DNA from: Candidatus Chisholmbacteria bacterium RIFCSPLOWO2_01_FULL_49_14 | Lineage (GTDB): Bacteria; Patescibacteriota; Microgenomatia; UBA1400; Chisholmbacteraceae | Length of the DNA: 32,490 nucleotides | Direction: 5' to 3' | NCBI GenBank assembly: GCA_001816915.1 | Contig: MHCL01000017.1 | Coordinates: forward strand, 1-32,490 | Shown: piece by piece, positions 25,072-32,490 of the stretch | Numbering within the stretch: position 1 is the stretch's first letter | Layout of the letters: the number at the start of each line of letters is the position of its first letter | The notes under the pieces: model-generated | The model's database searches: none | The model's input: the letters and a program-made list of their open reading frames with translations, nothing else | What the model was told of the DNA's origin: nothing | Position numbers and translations under genes: made by a program

Positions 25072-27756
25072 TTATGATAAGACGAAATTGACCAGTTTTC
25101 CCTTGACCCAAATGATTGCTTTGGGGTTTTCCGCAGTTACATACGGCAAAACACCCTTCACTTCTCTTGCAAGCGCGATAAGCTTCTCTTTATTTTCCGA
25201 ATCTTTCGCGGAAACGCTAAATTTCCCCCGCAATTTTCCATTGACTTGCACGACAATCTCAACTTCTTTAAATTGCGTCAGTTGCTCGTCAAAGCTGGGC
25301 CATTCGGCCACATGGATGCTGGAAAAGCTAGCTTTTGCTTCTTCTTTTTGTTGGATTACCTGCCATAATTCTTCGCTGATATGTGGGGAAAAAGGGGCAA
25401 GCAACTTGAGGAAGCTTCCGCAATCTTCTCTTGAAAGGCTTCCCCCATCTTCCCATTCATTGACGAACTCCATTAAAAACGCAATGGCGGTATTAAATTT
25501 AAACTTGCCGATGTCCTCCGTTACTTTTTGAATCGTCCGATGTAACGATCGCTCTAAATCCCTATTTGAATTTTTCCCTAATTTTGAATTTTTCAGTTGT
25601 AATTTTGAATTATCTTGATAGAGTTTCCAGACTCGCGTCAGGAATCTGTACATCCCTGCGATCCCGGTATCTTGAAAATCTCCACCCAAATCATAGGGTC
25701 CTAAGAACATCAAATACAATCTTAATGTATCAGAACCAAACTTATTGATATAGTCATCAGGGATAACGACGTTTCCCCGGCTTTTACTCATCTTCGCCCC
25801 GTCCTTGATGATCAAACCATGACTGAACAAGAAGGGAAATGGTTCCTCAAACGGGAGGTAATCCCAGTCATGAAGCGCCATGGTTACAAACCTGCTGTAG
25901 AGAAGGTGCAGCACCGCATGTTCGGCTCCGCCGATATAGGCGTCAACAGGTAACCACGACCTTGTGACCTCTTGATCCCAAGGAATCTCGAAATTCGAAT
26001 CTCGAAATTCGAAACGATTTGATATCTCCCCGTTTCGTGTTTCGTGCTTCGAATTTTTAAGGTTGACCGAAGGATATCTCAAAAAGTACCACGAGCTATC
26101 CAGAAAAGTGTCGGAAACATCCGTCTCCCGCTTCGCTCGTCCTCCGCACTGAGGGCATTTGGTGTACAACCAACTCTCGGGCGCTTTCTCGAGCGGGGCT
26201 TTGCCGTCTCCGGCGGGTCTGACGTTTTCGTAGCTCATCTCCGGCAGCAACACTGGAAGCTCCTCTTCGGAAGCCGGCCACCAACCGGCCATACCTTTAA
26301 GGTATCCTCCTTTAAAGGTTCTACCCCGCTTGGCACACTGCTGACAAAATAGCATCGGAATCGGAGGTCCCCAATACCGCTGACGGGAGATGAGCCAGTC
26401 CCGCAGGTGATAGCTGACAGCCTTCCTCCCGGCTTTCTTTGCCTCCAAATCCCTGAGTATCCCCTTCATCGCCTCTTGTGAACTGTATCCGTCATACAGC
26501 CCGGAGCCAACAAGTGTCCCGTACTCAGTAACCGCGACGTCTGCCACACTCTTCCCGGCAACTTCAATCACCTTTCGGATCGGTAAATGATGTTGCGAGG
26601 CAAACTCGTAATCCCGCTGATCATGCGCCGGAACTCCCATTACCGCCCCGGTGCCGTAATCCTTGAGCACAAACTCCGCAATCCAAATCGGTATGGGTTC
26701 ACCGGTCAACGGATGTTCACCGCGAAGTCCGCTGTCAACTCCCGTTTTCTCTTTCTCTGCCGCTTGACGCTTCTGCTCCGTCTTCTTGAGCGCCCCCTCG
26801 ATATAGCTCTTCACTTCTCTCAACTTTGAACTTTGAATTTTAAATTTTGAATTTAGGAGCGAAGCGACGATTGGGTGCTCCGGCGCCACCACCAGAAAGG
26901 TGACCCCGAATATCGTATCAAGACGGGTGGTGAAAGTGGTGATTGTCCTCCCCTTTCCGTAGTTCCAGTCAATCTCAGTGCCTTCGCTCTTGCCGATCCA
27001 ATTCCTCTGCGCGATCTTAATCTTCTCCGGCCAGCGCAATCCGACCAGGCGGGGATCGTATCCCTTTGGCATTGGCCTGAACTGTGTACGAATAACCCCA
27101 TTGTTTCCGGTTTCCTGTTTCTTCTTTCCTGTGCCATCGATATTATCAAGCAGTCGCTGCGCGTACTCAGTGATCTTAAAGAACCACTGCTCGGTTTCCC
27201 TGCGCGTCGTCTCACTTCCACAGCGTTCACATCTCCCGCCCTCGACTTGCTCATCCGCAAGGACAGTCTTGCATGATGGACACCAGTTGACCATCGCCTT
27301 CTTGCGAACGGCCAACCCGTGCTTGAACATCTGCACAAATAACCACTGCGTCCACTTGTAGTATTTAGGATCGTAGGTCTCAAGTTTCTGATCCCAAGCA
27401 AACCCATTTCCGATTGCGGACAGCTGCTCATAGAAGCGCCGTTCAGAAACCTTCGCCTGCTCCGCCGGATGCTTGCCGATGCTGATGGCGTAATTTTCCG
27501 AGTGAATGCCAAATCCGTCCAAACCGATGGGTTCAAAGATATCGTATCCCTGCATGCGCTGGTATCGCCCGTAGACGTCTGCTCCGGTGAACGCGTACAT
27601 ATTCCCGACATGCAGCCCCTCAGCCGACGGGTATGGGAACATCATGAGGTTGAAGAAAGGCTTCTTGGCTTTGCGAAGATCAGGCTGATAAATACCCGCT
27701 TCTTTCCACTTCTTCTGCCATTTGACTTCAATCTTTCTGTGATCGTATACGTCCAT
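25072..27756 (-). CDS. leuS: Leucyl-tRNA synthetase
   Basis: MMFPYPSAEGLHVGNMYAFTGADVYGRYQRMQGYDIFEPIGLDGFG, KMSKSRGNVV, CP1 editing domain GAVMGVPAHDQRD. Confidence 0.97.
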   Translation of the reverse strand: MDVYDHRKIEVKWQKKWKEAGIYQPDLRKAKKPFFNLMMFPYPSAEGLHVGNMYAFTGADVYGRYQRMQGYDIFEPIGLDGFGIHSENYAISIGKHPAEQAKVSERRFYEQLSAIGNGFAWDQKLETYDPKYYKWTQWLFVQMFKHGLAVRKKAMVNWCPSCKTVLADEQVEGGRCERCGSETTRRETEQWFFKITEYAQRLLDNIDGTGKKKQETGNNGVIRTQFRPMPKGYDPRLVGLRWPEKIKIAQRNWIGKSEGTEIDWNYGKGRTITTFTTRLDTIFGVTFLVVAPEHPIVASLLNSKFKIQSSKLREVKSYIEGALKKTEQKRQAAEKEKTGVDSGLRGEHPLTGEPIPIWIAEFVLKDYGTGAVMGVPAHDQRDYEFASQHHLPIRKVIEVAGKSVADVAVTEYGTLVGSGLYDGYSSQEAMKGILRDLEAKKAGRKAVSYHLRDWLISRQRYWGPPIPMLFCQQCAKRGRTFKGGYLKGMAGWWPASEEELPVLLPEMSYENVRPAGDGKAPLEKAPESWLYTKCPQCGGRAKRETDVSDTFLDSSWYFLRYPSVNLKNSKHETRNGEISNRFEFRDSNFEIPWDQEVTRSWLPVDAYIGGAEHAVLHLLYSRFVTMALHDWDYLPFEEPFPFLFSHGLIIKDGAKMSKSRGNVVIPDDYINKFGSDTLRLYLMFLGPYDLGGDFQDTGIAGMYRFLTRVWKLYQDNSKLQLKNSKLGKNSNRDLERSLHRTIQKVTEDIGKFKFNTAIAFLMEFVNEWEDGGSLSREDCGSFLKLLAPFSPHISEELWQVIQQKEEAKASFSSIHVAEWPSFDEQLTQFKEVEIVVQVNGKLRGKFSVSAKDSENKEKLIALAREVKGVLPYVTAENPKAIIWVKGKLVNFVLS
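25563..25612 (-). repeat. Heptamer-type array in leuS coding region (DNSKLQLKNSKLGKNSNR)
   Basis: aattttg/aattttt/cagttgt/aattttg/aattatc. Confidence 0.8.
25984..26060 (-). repeat. Two adjacent heptamer arrays in leuS coding region (LKNSKHETRNGEISNRFEFRDSNFEI)
   Basis: cgaaatt/cgaatct/cgaaatt/cgaaacg and gtttcgt/gtttcgt/gcttcga. Confidence 0.9.
26291..26320 (-). repeat. 30-bp palindromic element in frame within leuS (encodes TFKGGYLKGM)
   Basis: atacctttaaggtatcctcctttaaaggtt; matches the argS copy. Confidence 0.9.
26821..26855 (-). repeat. Heptamer array in leuS coding region (LNSKFKIQSSKL)
   Basis: aactttg x2 / aatttta / aattttg / aatttag. Confidence 0.9.
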
Positions 27757-27804
27757 ACTCCTTACTCCTTACTCCTTACTCCTTACTCCTTACTCCTTAC
27801 TCCC
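27757..27804 (-). repeat. Heptamer array (actcctt)6 directly abutting the leuS start codon
   Basis: Six perfect units plus a partial unit. Confidence 0.97.
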
Positions 27805-27872
27805 AATCATTCTACACACCAGAGAGGAAGGGCGCAAATATCCACACAGACCTATGATAAAATACCTTCTGC

Positions 27873-27948
27873 GGGCCTATAGCTCAGCTGGCAGAGCGCT
27901 GCATTCGCATTGCAGAGGTCGCCGGTTCGATTCCGGCTAGGTCCACCA
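27873..27948 (+). tRNA. tRNA-Ala(CGC), CCA encoded
   Basis: GGGCCTA...TAGGTCC acceptor; CTGCA-TTCGCAT-TGCAG anticodon arm. Confidence 0.95.
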
Positions 27949-27968
27949 AGTCAGACTTGGTCCACCAA

Positions 27969-28041
27969 GGGCCGTTAGCTCAGCTGGTAGAGCGTTTGCA
28001 TGGCATGCAAAAGGTCAGCGGTTCGATCCCGCTACGGTCCA
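27969..28041 (+). tRNA. tRNA-Ala(GGC), CCA not encoded
   Basis: GGGCCGT...ACGGTCC acceptor; TTTGC-ATGGCAT-GCAAA anticodon arm. Confidence 0.95.
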
Positions 28042-28046
28042 CAAAA

Positions 28047-28104
28047 TCAGTTGTCAGCGATTCAGTTTTTCAACTTTGAATTTTTTAATTGTTAACTGAT
28101 AATC
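28047..28104. repeat. Degenerate heptamer array upstream of the zinc-ribbon CDS
   Basis: gattcag/tttttca/actttga and ttaattg/ttaactg/ataatca. Confidence 0.55.
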
Positions 28105-28278
28105 ATGGCCGACCTCACGCTTATCTGTCAGAATTGCGGAAACGAATTCCTTTGGTCGGAAGGAGAGCAGGAGTTCTATACCCAAAAAGGCTTAAGCCAG
28201 CCGAAGTTTTGTCCCATCTGCCGCGCTCGCAAAAAAGCAGAGGAACGCCAATGGGCATCGTATAGAAAAAAAAGCTAA
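28105..28278 (+). CDS. 57-aa zinc-ribbon protein (zf-trcl-like), absent from the ORF track
   Basis: MADLTLICQNCGNEFLWSEGEQEFYTQKGLSQPKFCPICRARKKAEERQWASYRKKKS*, CxxC...CxxC. Confidence 0.9.
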   Translation: MADLTLICQNCGNEFLWSEGEQEFYTQKGLSQPKFCPICRARKKAEERQWASYRKKS

Positions 28279-29024
28279 CCGACGATTGGTGTACCAGAAG
28301 AATCACCAGAATCGGAAGCACCCTCGCCTCTCTCTCTCAAATAATCGAGGAGAAACTCTAGACGTGTTCGCACTTCCTCAGTAGGAGATATTGAAACGAA
28401 AGGTTCGCCTCGACTATAAAGGAGAAAGATCACTTTCTTATCAGGAGCAGGTCCAAGCTGATCGGCAATCTGATAGACCTCTTCGTAAGACAGGATAACT
28501 TCCTCGGGATTGTGATAGTCTCGGCTCGGATCAAACATAATCAGTCCTTCGACTTCCCGAACCGGCAAACTCAGACCACCATCTTCAGCGTTTACTTCAC
28601 CCTTTTCGGGAACAATCATGTGACCAGGAAGCAAAGTACTCATGTGACCATGTGCCTCTTGGCCAAAAGGATGAGAAAGCACAAACCCACCAACAAATGC
28701 TGGTGATAATGTGGCTTGAGCGAGTTCTTCGGCGCTCGCGATCAATACCCTTCTATCCAACCTGAATAGTACAGAAAGCACCGCCAGGGCATCGAAGAAG
28801 TTTCTACCCTCTCTGAGAGATTCAGCATCGAAGTATTCCATAACCCACTTCCCGAATAAAGCAACTAGGGAGACTGAGGCACACAGATCCAACCGCTTCT
28901 CCGGAAGACTCTTCCACCATTCAATCGCCTCATCAATACGTAGAAATGACTCCATTCCTGAATCAGAAAGAGGTCTGAGCCGATCCAATTCAGACCTCAT
29001 ATTCGAAGCTTTCTCTTGTTCCAT
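28275..29024 (-). CDS. Hypothetical protein
   Basis: 249-aa ORF; TATAAT 7 nt upstream of ATG. Confidence 0.65.
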   Translation of the reverse strand: MEQEKASNMRSELDRLRPLSDSGMESFLRIDEAIEWWKSLPEKRLDLCASVSLVALFGKWVMEYFDAESLREGRNFFDALAVLSVLFRLDRRVLIASAEELAQATLSPAFVGGFVLSHPFGQEAHGHMSTLLPGHMIVPEKGEVNAEDGGLSLPVREVEGLIMFDPSRDYHNPEEVILSYEEVYQIADQLGPAPDKKVIFLLYSRGEPFVSISPTEEVRTRLEFLLDYLRERGEGASDSGDSSGTPIVG

Positions 29025-29031
29025 ACCCGCA

Positions 29032-29037
29032 ATTATA
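29032..29037 (-). promoter_or_regulatory. -10 box TATAAT with leaderless spacing to ATG 29024
   Basis: TATAAT-TGCGGGT-ATG. Confidence 0.6.
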
Positions 29038-29084
29038 CCGAAAAGTAAAAAACTTGAAGTCTATGTATGCCAAACCATTCCCCT

Positions 29085-29260
29085 TTGAAGCTCCTGCAGC
29101 TTGGAATGAGTCGAACTCAGGCGGGACACGGAAACTGACCCTGAGCGAGTCGAAGGGGAATTTCCGAGGGTCCCCGCCGAGTGAGACGATGTGACACCGG
29201 CAGAGATTCATGGGGCAGGCTTTCTTGGTTACTTCTTTGCCTGAACAAAGAAGTAACTGC
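29085..29260. repeat. Composite repeat-like region with several inverted repeats, including a perfect 12-bp hairpin at 29228-29257
   Basis: gttacttctttg-cctgaa-caaagaagtaac; ccctgagcgagtcgaaggg; cggaaa/tttccg. Confidence 0.7.
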
Positions 29261-29332
29261 TCCTCCTGGATAAGCAAGGAATCAGTCGATGTCATTGACT
29301 CTCCTTATGAAATCTCGTAGTCTCAAATCAGT

Positions 29333-29584
29333 ATGGCTGAGTCTCTAACCCACTTCCTTGACCATCACCATAGGCTCGGATTCCTCTTCATTCTGCTTAT
29401 GCTCGCAACCATTCCTCTCTTCGTTTGGGCGCTCTACCAGCCAAAACAGTTCGAAACCCAAGCCTATTATCCCGGAAAATGCGCTGTCCCGAAAATTCCC
29501 CGCACCAGGATCTGTTCAACCCAATGGGCGCTGCAAATTGACAACCAGGGCTGCCGCCTCTTCGTCTGTCAGGATAGCCTGTAA
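29333..29584 (+). CDS. Small membrane-anchored protein with Cys-containing C-terminal segment
   Basis: TM helix LGFLFILLMLATIPLFVWAL then KCAVPKIPRTRICSTQWALQIDNQGCRLFVCQ. Confidence 0.55.
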   Translation: MAESLTHFLDHHHRLGFLFILLMLATIPLFVWALYQPKQFETQAYYPGKCAVPKIPRTRICSTQWALQIDNQGCRLFVCQDSL

Positions 29585-29618
29585 TCACTTCACCCCTAAC
29601 GATTGCTGGGAAACCCGT

Positions 29619-30722
29619 CTATTGAAGATAATTCAACGGGTCCACGTGGACGCCATGCTGAATGATCTCAAAATGAAGGTGAGTGCCGGTGCATCTTCCC
29701 GTACAGCCCATTTGACCGACCACGTCTCCCCTATTCACCGTCTGACCGACGGAAACATTGATCTTTGAAAGATGCGCATAGAGGGTCTGGGAGCCGTTTC
29801 CATGATCCAGAATCACACGGTTCGCGTAGCCTCGATTATCCGGCCACCCGGCCAGCGCCACAGTTCCAGCATCAGCGGCAAGAATAGAACCTCCGCCTTT
29901 GTTGGCGATATCAAGTCCCTGGTGATACCAGACAAAGCGCTGCGAAATCCGCCCGGCAGCCGGCCAAACGAACTGCCCGGTAGCCGACACCACACCCGCA
30001 TCAGGCGTCTGCAGTCGCGCAAAGCTTGCGGCCGGAGCAACGGGTTTCACATCGGGTTTAACGCCATCCGGAACGATGATCGTCTGGCCCACGGCGAGCG
30101 CAAACGTTTCATCATTGGTAAAGGTATTGAAGGGAAAATCGACAATTGCCTGCGGTTCCGCTTCGAATTTCTTTGCAATCGAGTAGATGGTATCTCCCTT
30201 ATTCACGGAGTGAACGATGCCGGTGACCGGCGGGATCTTGAGAATCTGTCCCGGCTTGATGCGGTCCGTCTCTCCCATCGAGTTTGCCCAGAGAACCGTA
30301 TCGATGGAAACGCCGAATTTATCGGCTATGGTGCTCACGGTGTCTCCGGACTGGACTTCATATTCCAGCACATCAGCCCTGGGTTTATCCGAGATACGGG
30401 TCACGATGGCTTTATCGGGTTCGGAGGCCGTCCCCAAAACTACTTCCGACGGCAGTTCATCATCAAAAGTCGCTGCTTGTCCGGGAAACGTTTGAGCAAT
30501 GAGGAGCGGCCCGAAGGCAACCGCGGCAAATGTCAGCCCCGCCATAGCCGAATGGACAAACGGCTGGGCATACTTTCCCCTTCGCCGATAAAGACCGGAA
30601 ACAAAAAGGCCTTTTATCCCTTCAAACCTCCAAAAAGTATGCCCAATACGCTGGGAGGCGTAAGAGTATAATGACTGGAAAAACTCAACCAGCTCAGAAG
30701 TAAACTGGCGAAAGACAAACAT
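29619..30722 (-). CDS. LysM-containing M23 peptidase (murein hydrolase-like)
   Basis: Two LysM motifs (YEVQSGDTVSTIADKFGVS; HSVNKGDTIYSIAKKFE) and HQGLDIANKGGGSILAADAGTV...GTHLHFEI. Confidence 0.95.
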   Translation of the reverse strand: MFVFRQFTSELVEFFQSLYSYASQRIGHTFWRFEGIKGLFVSGLYRRRGKYAQPFVHSAMAGLTFAAVAFGPLLIAQTFPGQAATFDDELPSEVVLGTASEPDKAIVTRISDKPRADVLEYEVQSGDTVSTIADKFGVSIDTVLWANSMGETDRIKPGQILKIPPVTGIVHSVNKGDTIYSIAKKFEAEPQAIVDFPFNTFTNDETFALAVGQTIIVPDGVKPDVKPVAPAASFARLQTPDAGVVSATGQFVWPAAGRISQRFVWYHQGLDIANKGGGSILAADAGTVALAGWPDNRGYANRVILDHGNGSQTLYAHLSKINVSVGQTVNRGDVVGQMGCTGRCTGTHLHFEIIQHGVHVDPLNYLQ

Positions 30723-30810
30723 AACTTCCCTCGATTAAAGGGATCGGCAAGCCCGCATCCTAGCACATCAGAAGCGCGCTTTCAATTGAACGTTTCCCGA
30801 AAAATCGGCT

Positions 30811-30834
30811 AAAAAAACCGCCCATTTGGCGGTT
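30811..30834 (-). terminator. Intrinsic terminator downstream of rho
   Basis: AACCGCC-AAATG-GGCGGTT followed by T-tract on minus strand. Confidence 0.85.
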
Positions 30835-30868
30835 AGTATGCCTTGAACTCTTATCGCTGGACGTGAAA

Positions 30869-32320
30869 TTACCCCTCTTTGAGTGAAGCTAAAAATTCCT
30901 TGTTATTTTTCGACTTCCGCAGACGATCAATCAGAAGCTCCGTACGCTCATCCTTGTTCAGAACATCGATCATCCGCCGCATGATAACAATGCTTTGGTA
31001 GGAAGAGGAATCAAACAAGAGCTCTTCCTTGCGGGTGCCGGACCGTTGGACATCAATCGAAGGGAAAATCCGCCGGTCGGACAAGTGTCGGTCAAGATGC
31101 AGTTCCATGTTCCCCGTGCCCTTGAACTCCTCATAGATGAGATCATCCATTCGGCTTCCCGTTTCAACCAATGCCGTACCCAAAATGGTCATCGATGCGG
31201 TTTTGTTGCCGTCCGGTGTTTCAAACGGTTCAAAATTTCTGGCAGCGCCGAAAAATCGCTTCGGAGGATACAAGGCCGCCGGGTCGAAACCTCCTGAGAG
31301 CGTCCTTCCCGAAGTCGGAATTGCCAGATTGTAGGCGCGCGCCAACCTGGTAATCGAATCGAGGACAATTACCACATCCCTGCCCATTTCCACCAAACGT
31401 TTCGCCCGTTCCAAAGCGGTTTCCGCAACCCAAGTTTGCTGTTCGGCAGGTTCATCAAAATTTGAAGAGGCAATTTCTCCCGTTCCGTTCGTCACTTTTT
31501 CAATATGACGTCCGATGTCGGTCACCTCTTCCGGGCGTTCTCCGATCAAAACGGCCATGATATGGACATCAGGATAGTTAGCAGCCACACCGGCAGCAAT
31601 ATCCTTAAGAATTGTCGTCTTCCCTGCCTTGGGCGGAGAAACGATCAACCCTCGCTGTCCTTTGCCGATCGGCGCGACCAAATCGATGACCCGGTTGGAA
31701 AGCGGTTCCTTTCCCGTCTCAAGAACCAATTTCTCATTGGGAAAGATGGGTATCAGCTGATCAAAGTTGACCCGCCGTGTTAACGCGGAGACTTTTTTCC
31801 CATTCACCTGTTCGACTTTTAAAAGTCCCCAGTAGCGTTCATTCTCTTTTGGTCTCCTCGCCGGCCCCTCGACAAGATCACCAGGCCGCAAGGCAAATCG
31901 GCGGATCTGCGATGAAGAAATATAGACATCTTCGGTACTTGGCGCAAACTTAGGTCTGAGAAGCCCATGACCTTCAGGCCGGGTATCCAGAATCCCCGAA
32001 ACGATCTCCGTCGGGAGCCCGGCATCCGGAATAATCCGATCATCAACAAACCCCGTAAAACCAACCCCACCGGGAGTCTGCGGCATCGCAACTGAGGCAT
32101 CAGGAACAGGAACCGGCGCCGACTCGCTTACAGTGGATTGAGAGTCCACCCCATCGCCAACAATTTGCTCAACGGTGACTTCTTTGGCTGTTTCTTGAGG
32201 GATAATCGGATTCTCCGCAGCCATCACTGGCTTGGTATTGCTCATGTCGTTTTCCTTCTTCGCTGAAGTCTTCGCTTCAGGGATGAGTCTCCTCTTGGAA
32301 GAAGTCGCTCGAACTGCCAT
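30869..32320 (-). CDS. rho: Transcription termination factor Rho
   Basis: GKGQRGLIVSPPKAGKTTILKDIA, LIGERPEEVTD, VIVLDSITRLARAYN, FFGAARNFE. Confidence 0.97.
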   Translation of the reverse strand: MAVRATSSKRRLIPEAKTSAKKENDMSNTKPVMAAENPIIPQETAKEVTVEQIVGDGVDSQSTVSESAPVPVPDASVAMPQTPGGVGFTGFVDDRIIPDAGLPTEIVSGILDTRPEGHGLLRPKFAPSTEDVYISSSQIRRFALRPGDLVEGPARRPKENERYWGLLKVEQVNGKKVSALTRRVNFDQLIPIFPNEKLVLETGKEPLSNRVIDLVAPIGKGQRGLIVSPPKAGKTTILKDIAAGVAANYPDVHIMAVLIGERPEEVTDIGRHIEKVTNGTGEIASSNFDEPAEQQTWVAETALERAKRLVEMGRDVVIVLDSITRLARAYNLAIPTSGRTLSGGFDPAALYPPKRFFGAARNFEPFETPDGNKTASMTILGTALVETGSRMDDLIYEEFKGTGNMELHLDRHLSDRRIFPSIDVQRSGTRKEELLFDSSSYQSIVIMRRMIDVLNKDERTELLIDRLRKSKNNKEFLASLKEG

Positions 32321-32490
32321 AAAAATATCTCTAGGTTGTGCGTAAAAAAGAAGTCTCTACACAATTCATGATCTGGAAAGCCTCTGTCTGTCGGAATTCG
32401 TTCAGAAAACACAAATCTTCCCCAGAGGAAGGAGCATGATCATTCTTTCAGCCGGAAAATATTCTGTCAAGTCCCAAAGTGGGTAATATG

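Noticed and set aside
26853-27611. 252-aa ORF on the minus strand in another frame of leuS
   Set aside because: Overlaps the unambiguous LeuRS reading frame; composition typical of out-of-frame translation.
28990-29295. 101-aa minus-strand ORF
   Set aside because: Covers the composite repeat region and overlaps the start of 28275-29024; probably non-coding.
29772-30671. 299-aa plus-strand ORF
   Set aside because: Antisense shadow of the LysM-M23 peptidase.
1-32490. Alternative genetic code (TGA as sense)
   Set aside because: Recognisable genes end cleanly at TGA (e.g. 9017-11206 and 23025-24320) and none needs TGA readthrough.
1-32490. CRISPR array, prophage, retron or transposase genes
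   Set aside because: No regularly spaced repeats with unique spacers and no phage, reverse transcriptase or transposase motifs were seen.

Overview
The window looks like chromosomal DNA from a Patescibacteria/CPR-type bacterium. This is inferred from the gene content, the many short orphan ORFs, type IV pilin/Com genes and dispersed short repeats; no taxonomic search was run. Recognisable genes: prepilin-like proteins (5' end), an AbrB/PIN toxin-antitoxin pair, an RpiB-like isomerase, a VirD4/HerA-type ATPase, a DsbA-like thioredoxin, ndk, an M16 peptidase, an alpha/beta hydrolase, a KAS III-like thiolase-fold protein, argS, a split comEC, comEA, leuS, a LysM-M23 peptidase and rho. There are four clear tRNAs plus one aberrant tRNA-like locus. 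The least expected content is repetitive. (1) At least 14 arrays share a 7-nt period although the unit sequence differs at each site. They occur in intergenic DNA, at gene ends, in prepilin leader regions, and in frame inside argS and leuS. (2) A 30-bp palindromic element is inserted in frame, in the same reading frame (TFKxGxxKG), in both argS and leuS. Two further copies lie in a 34-bp identical direct repeat that brackets a cassette of orphan paralogues. (3) There are two separate orphan paralogue clusters (3.1-5.1 kb and 12.9-15.0 kb). All identifications come from reading motifs; no database search was possible.
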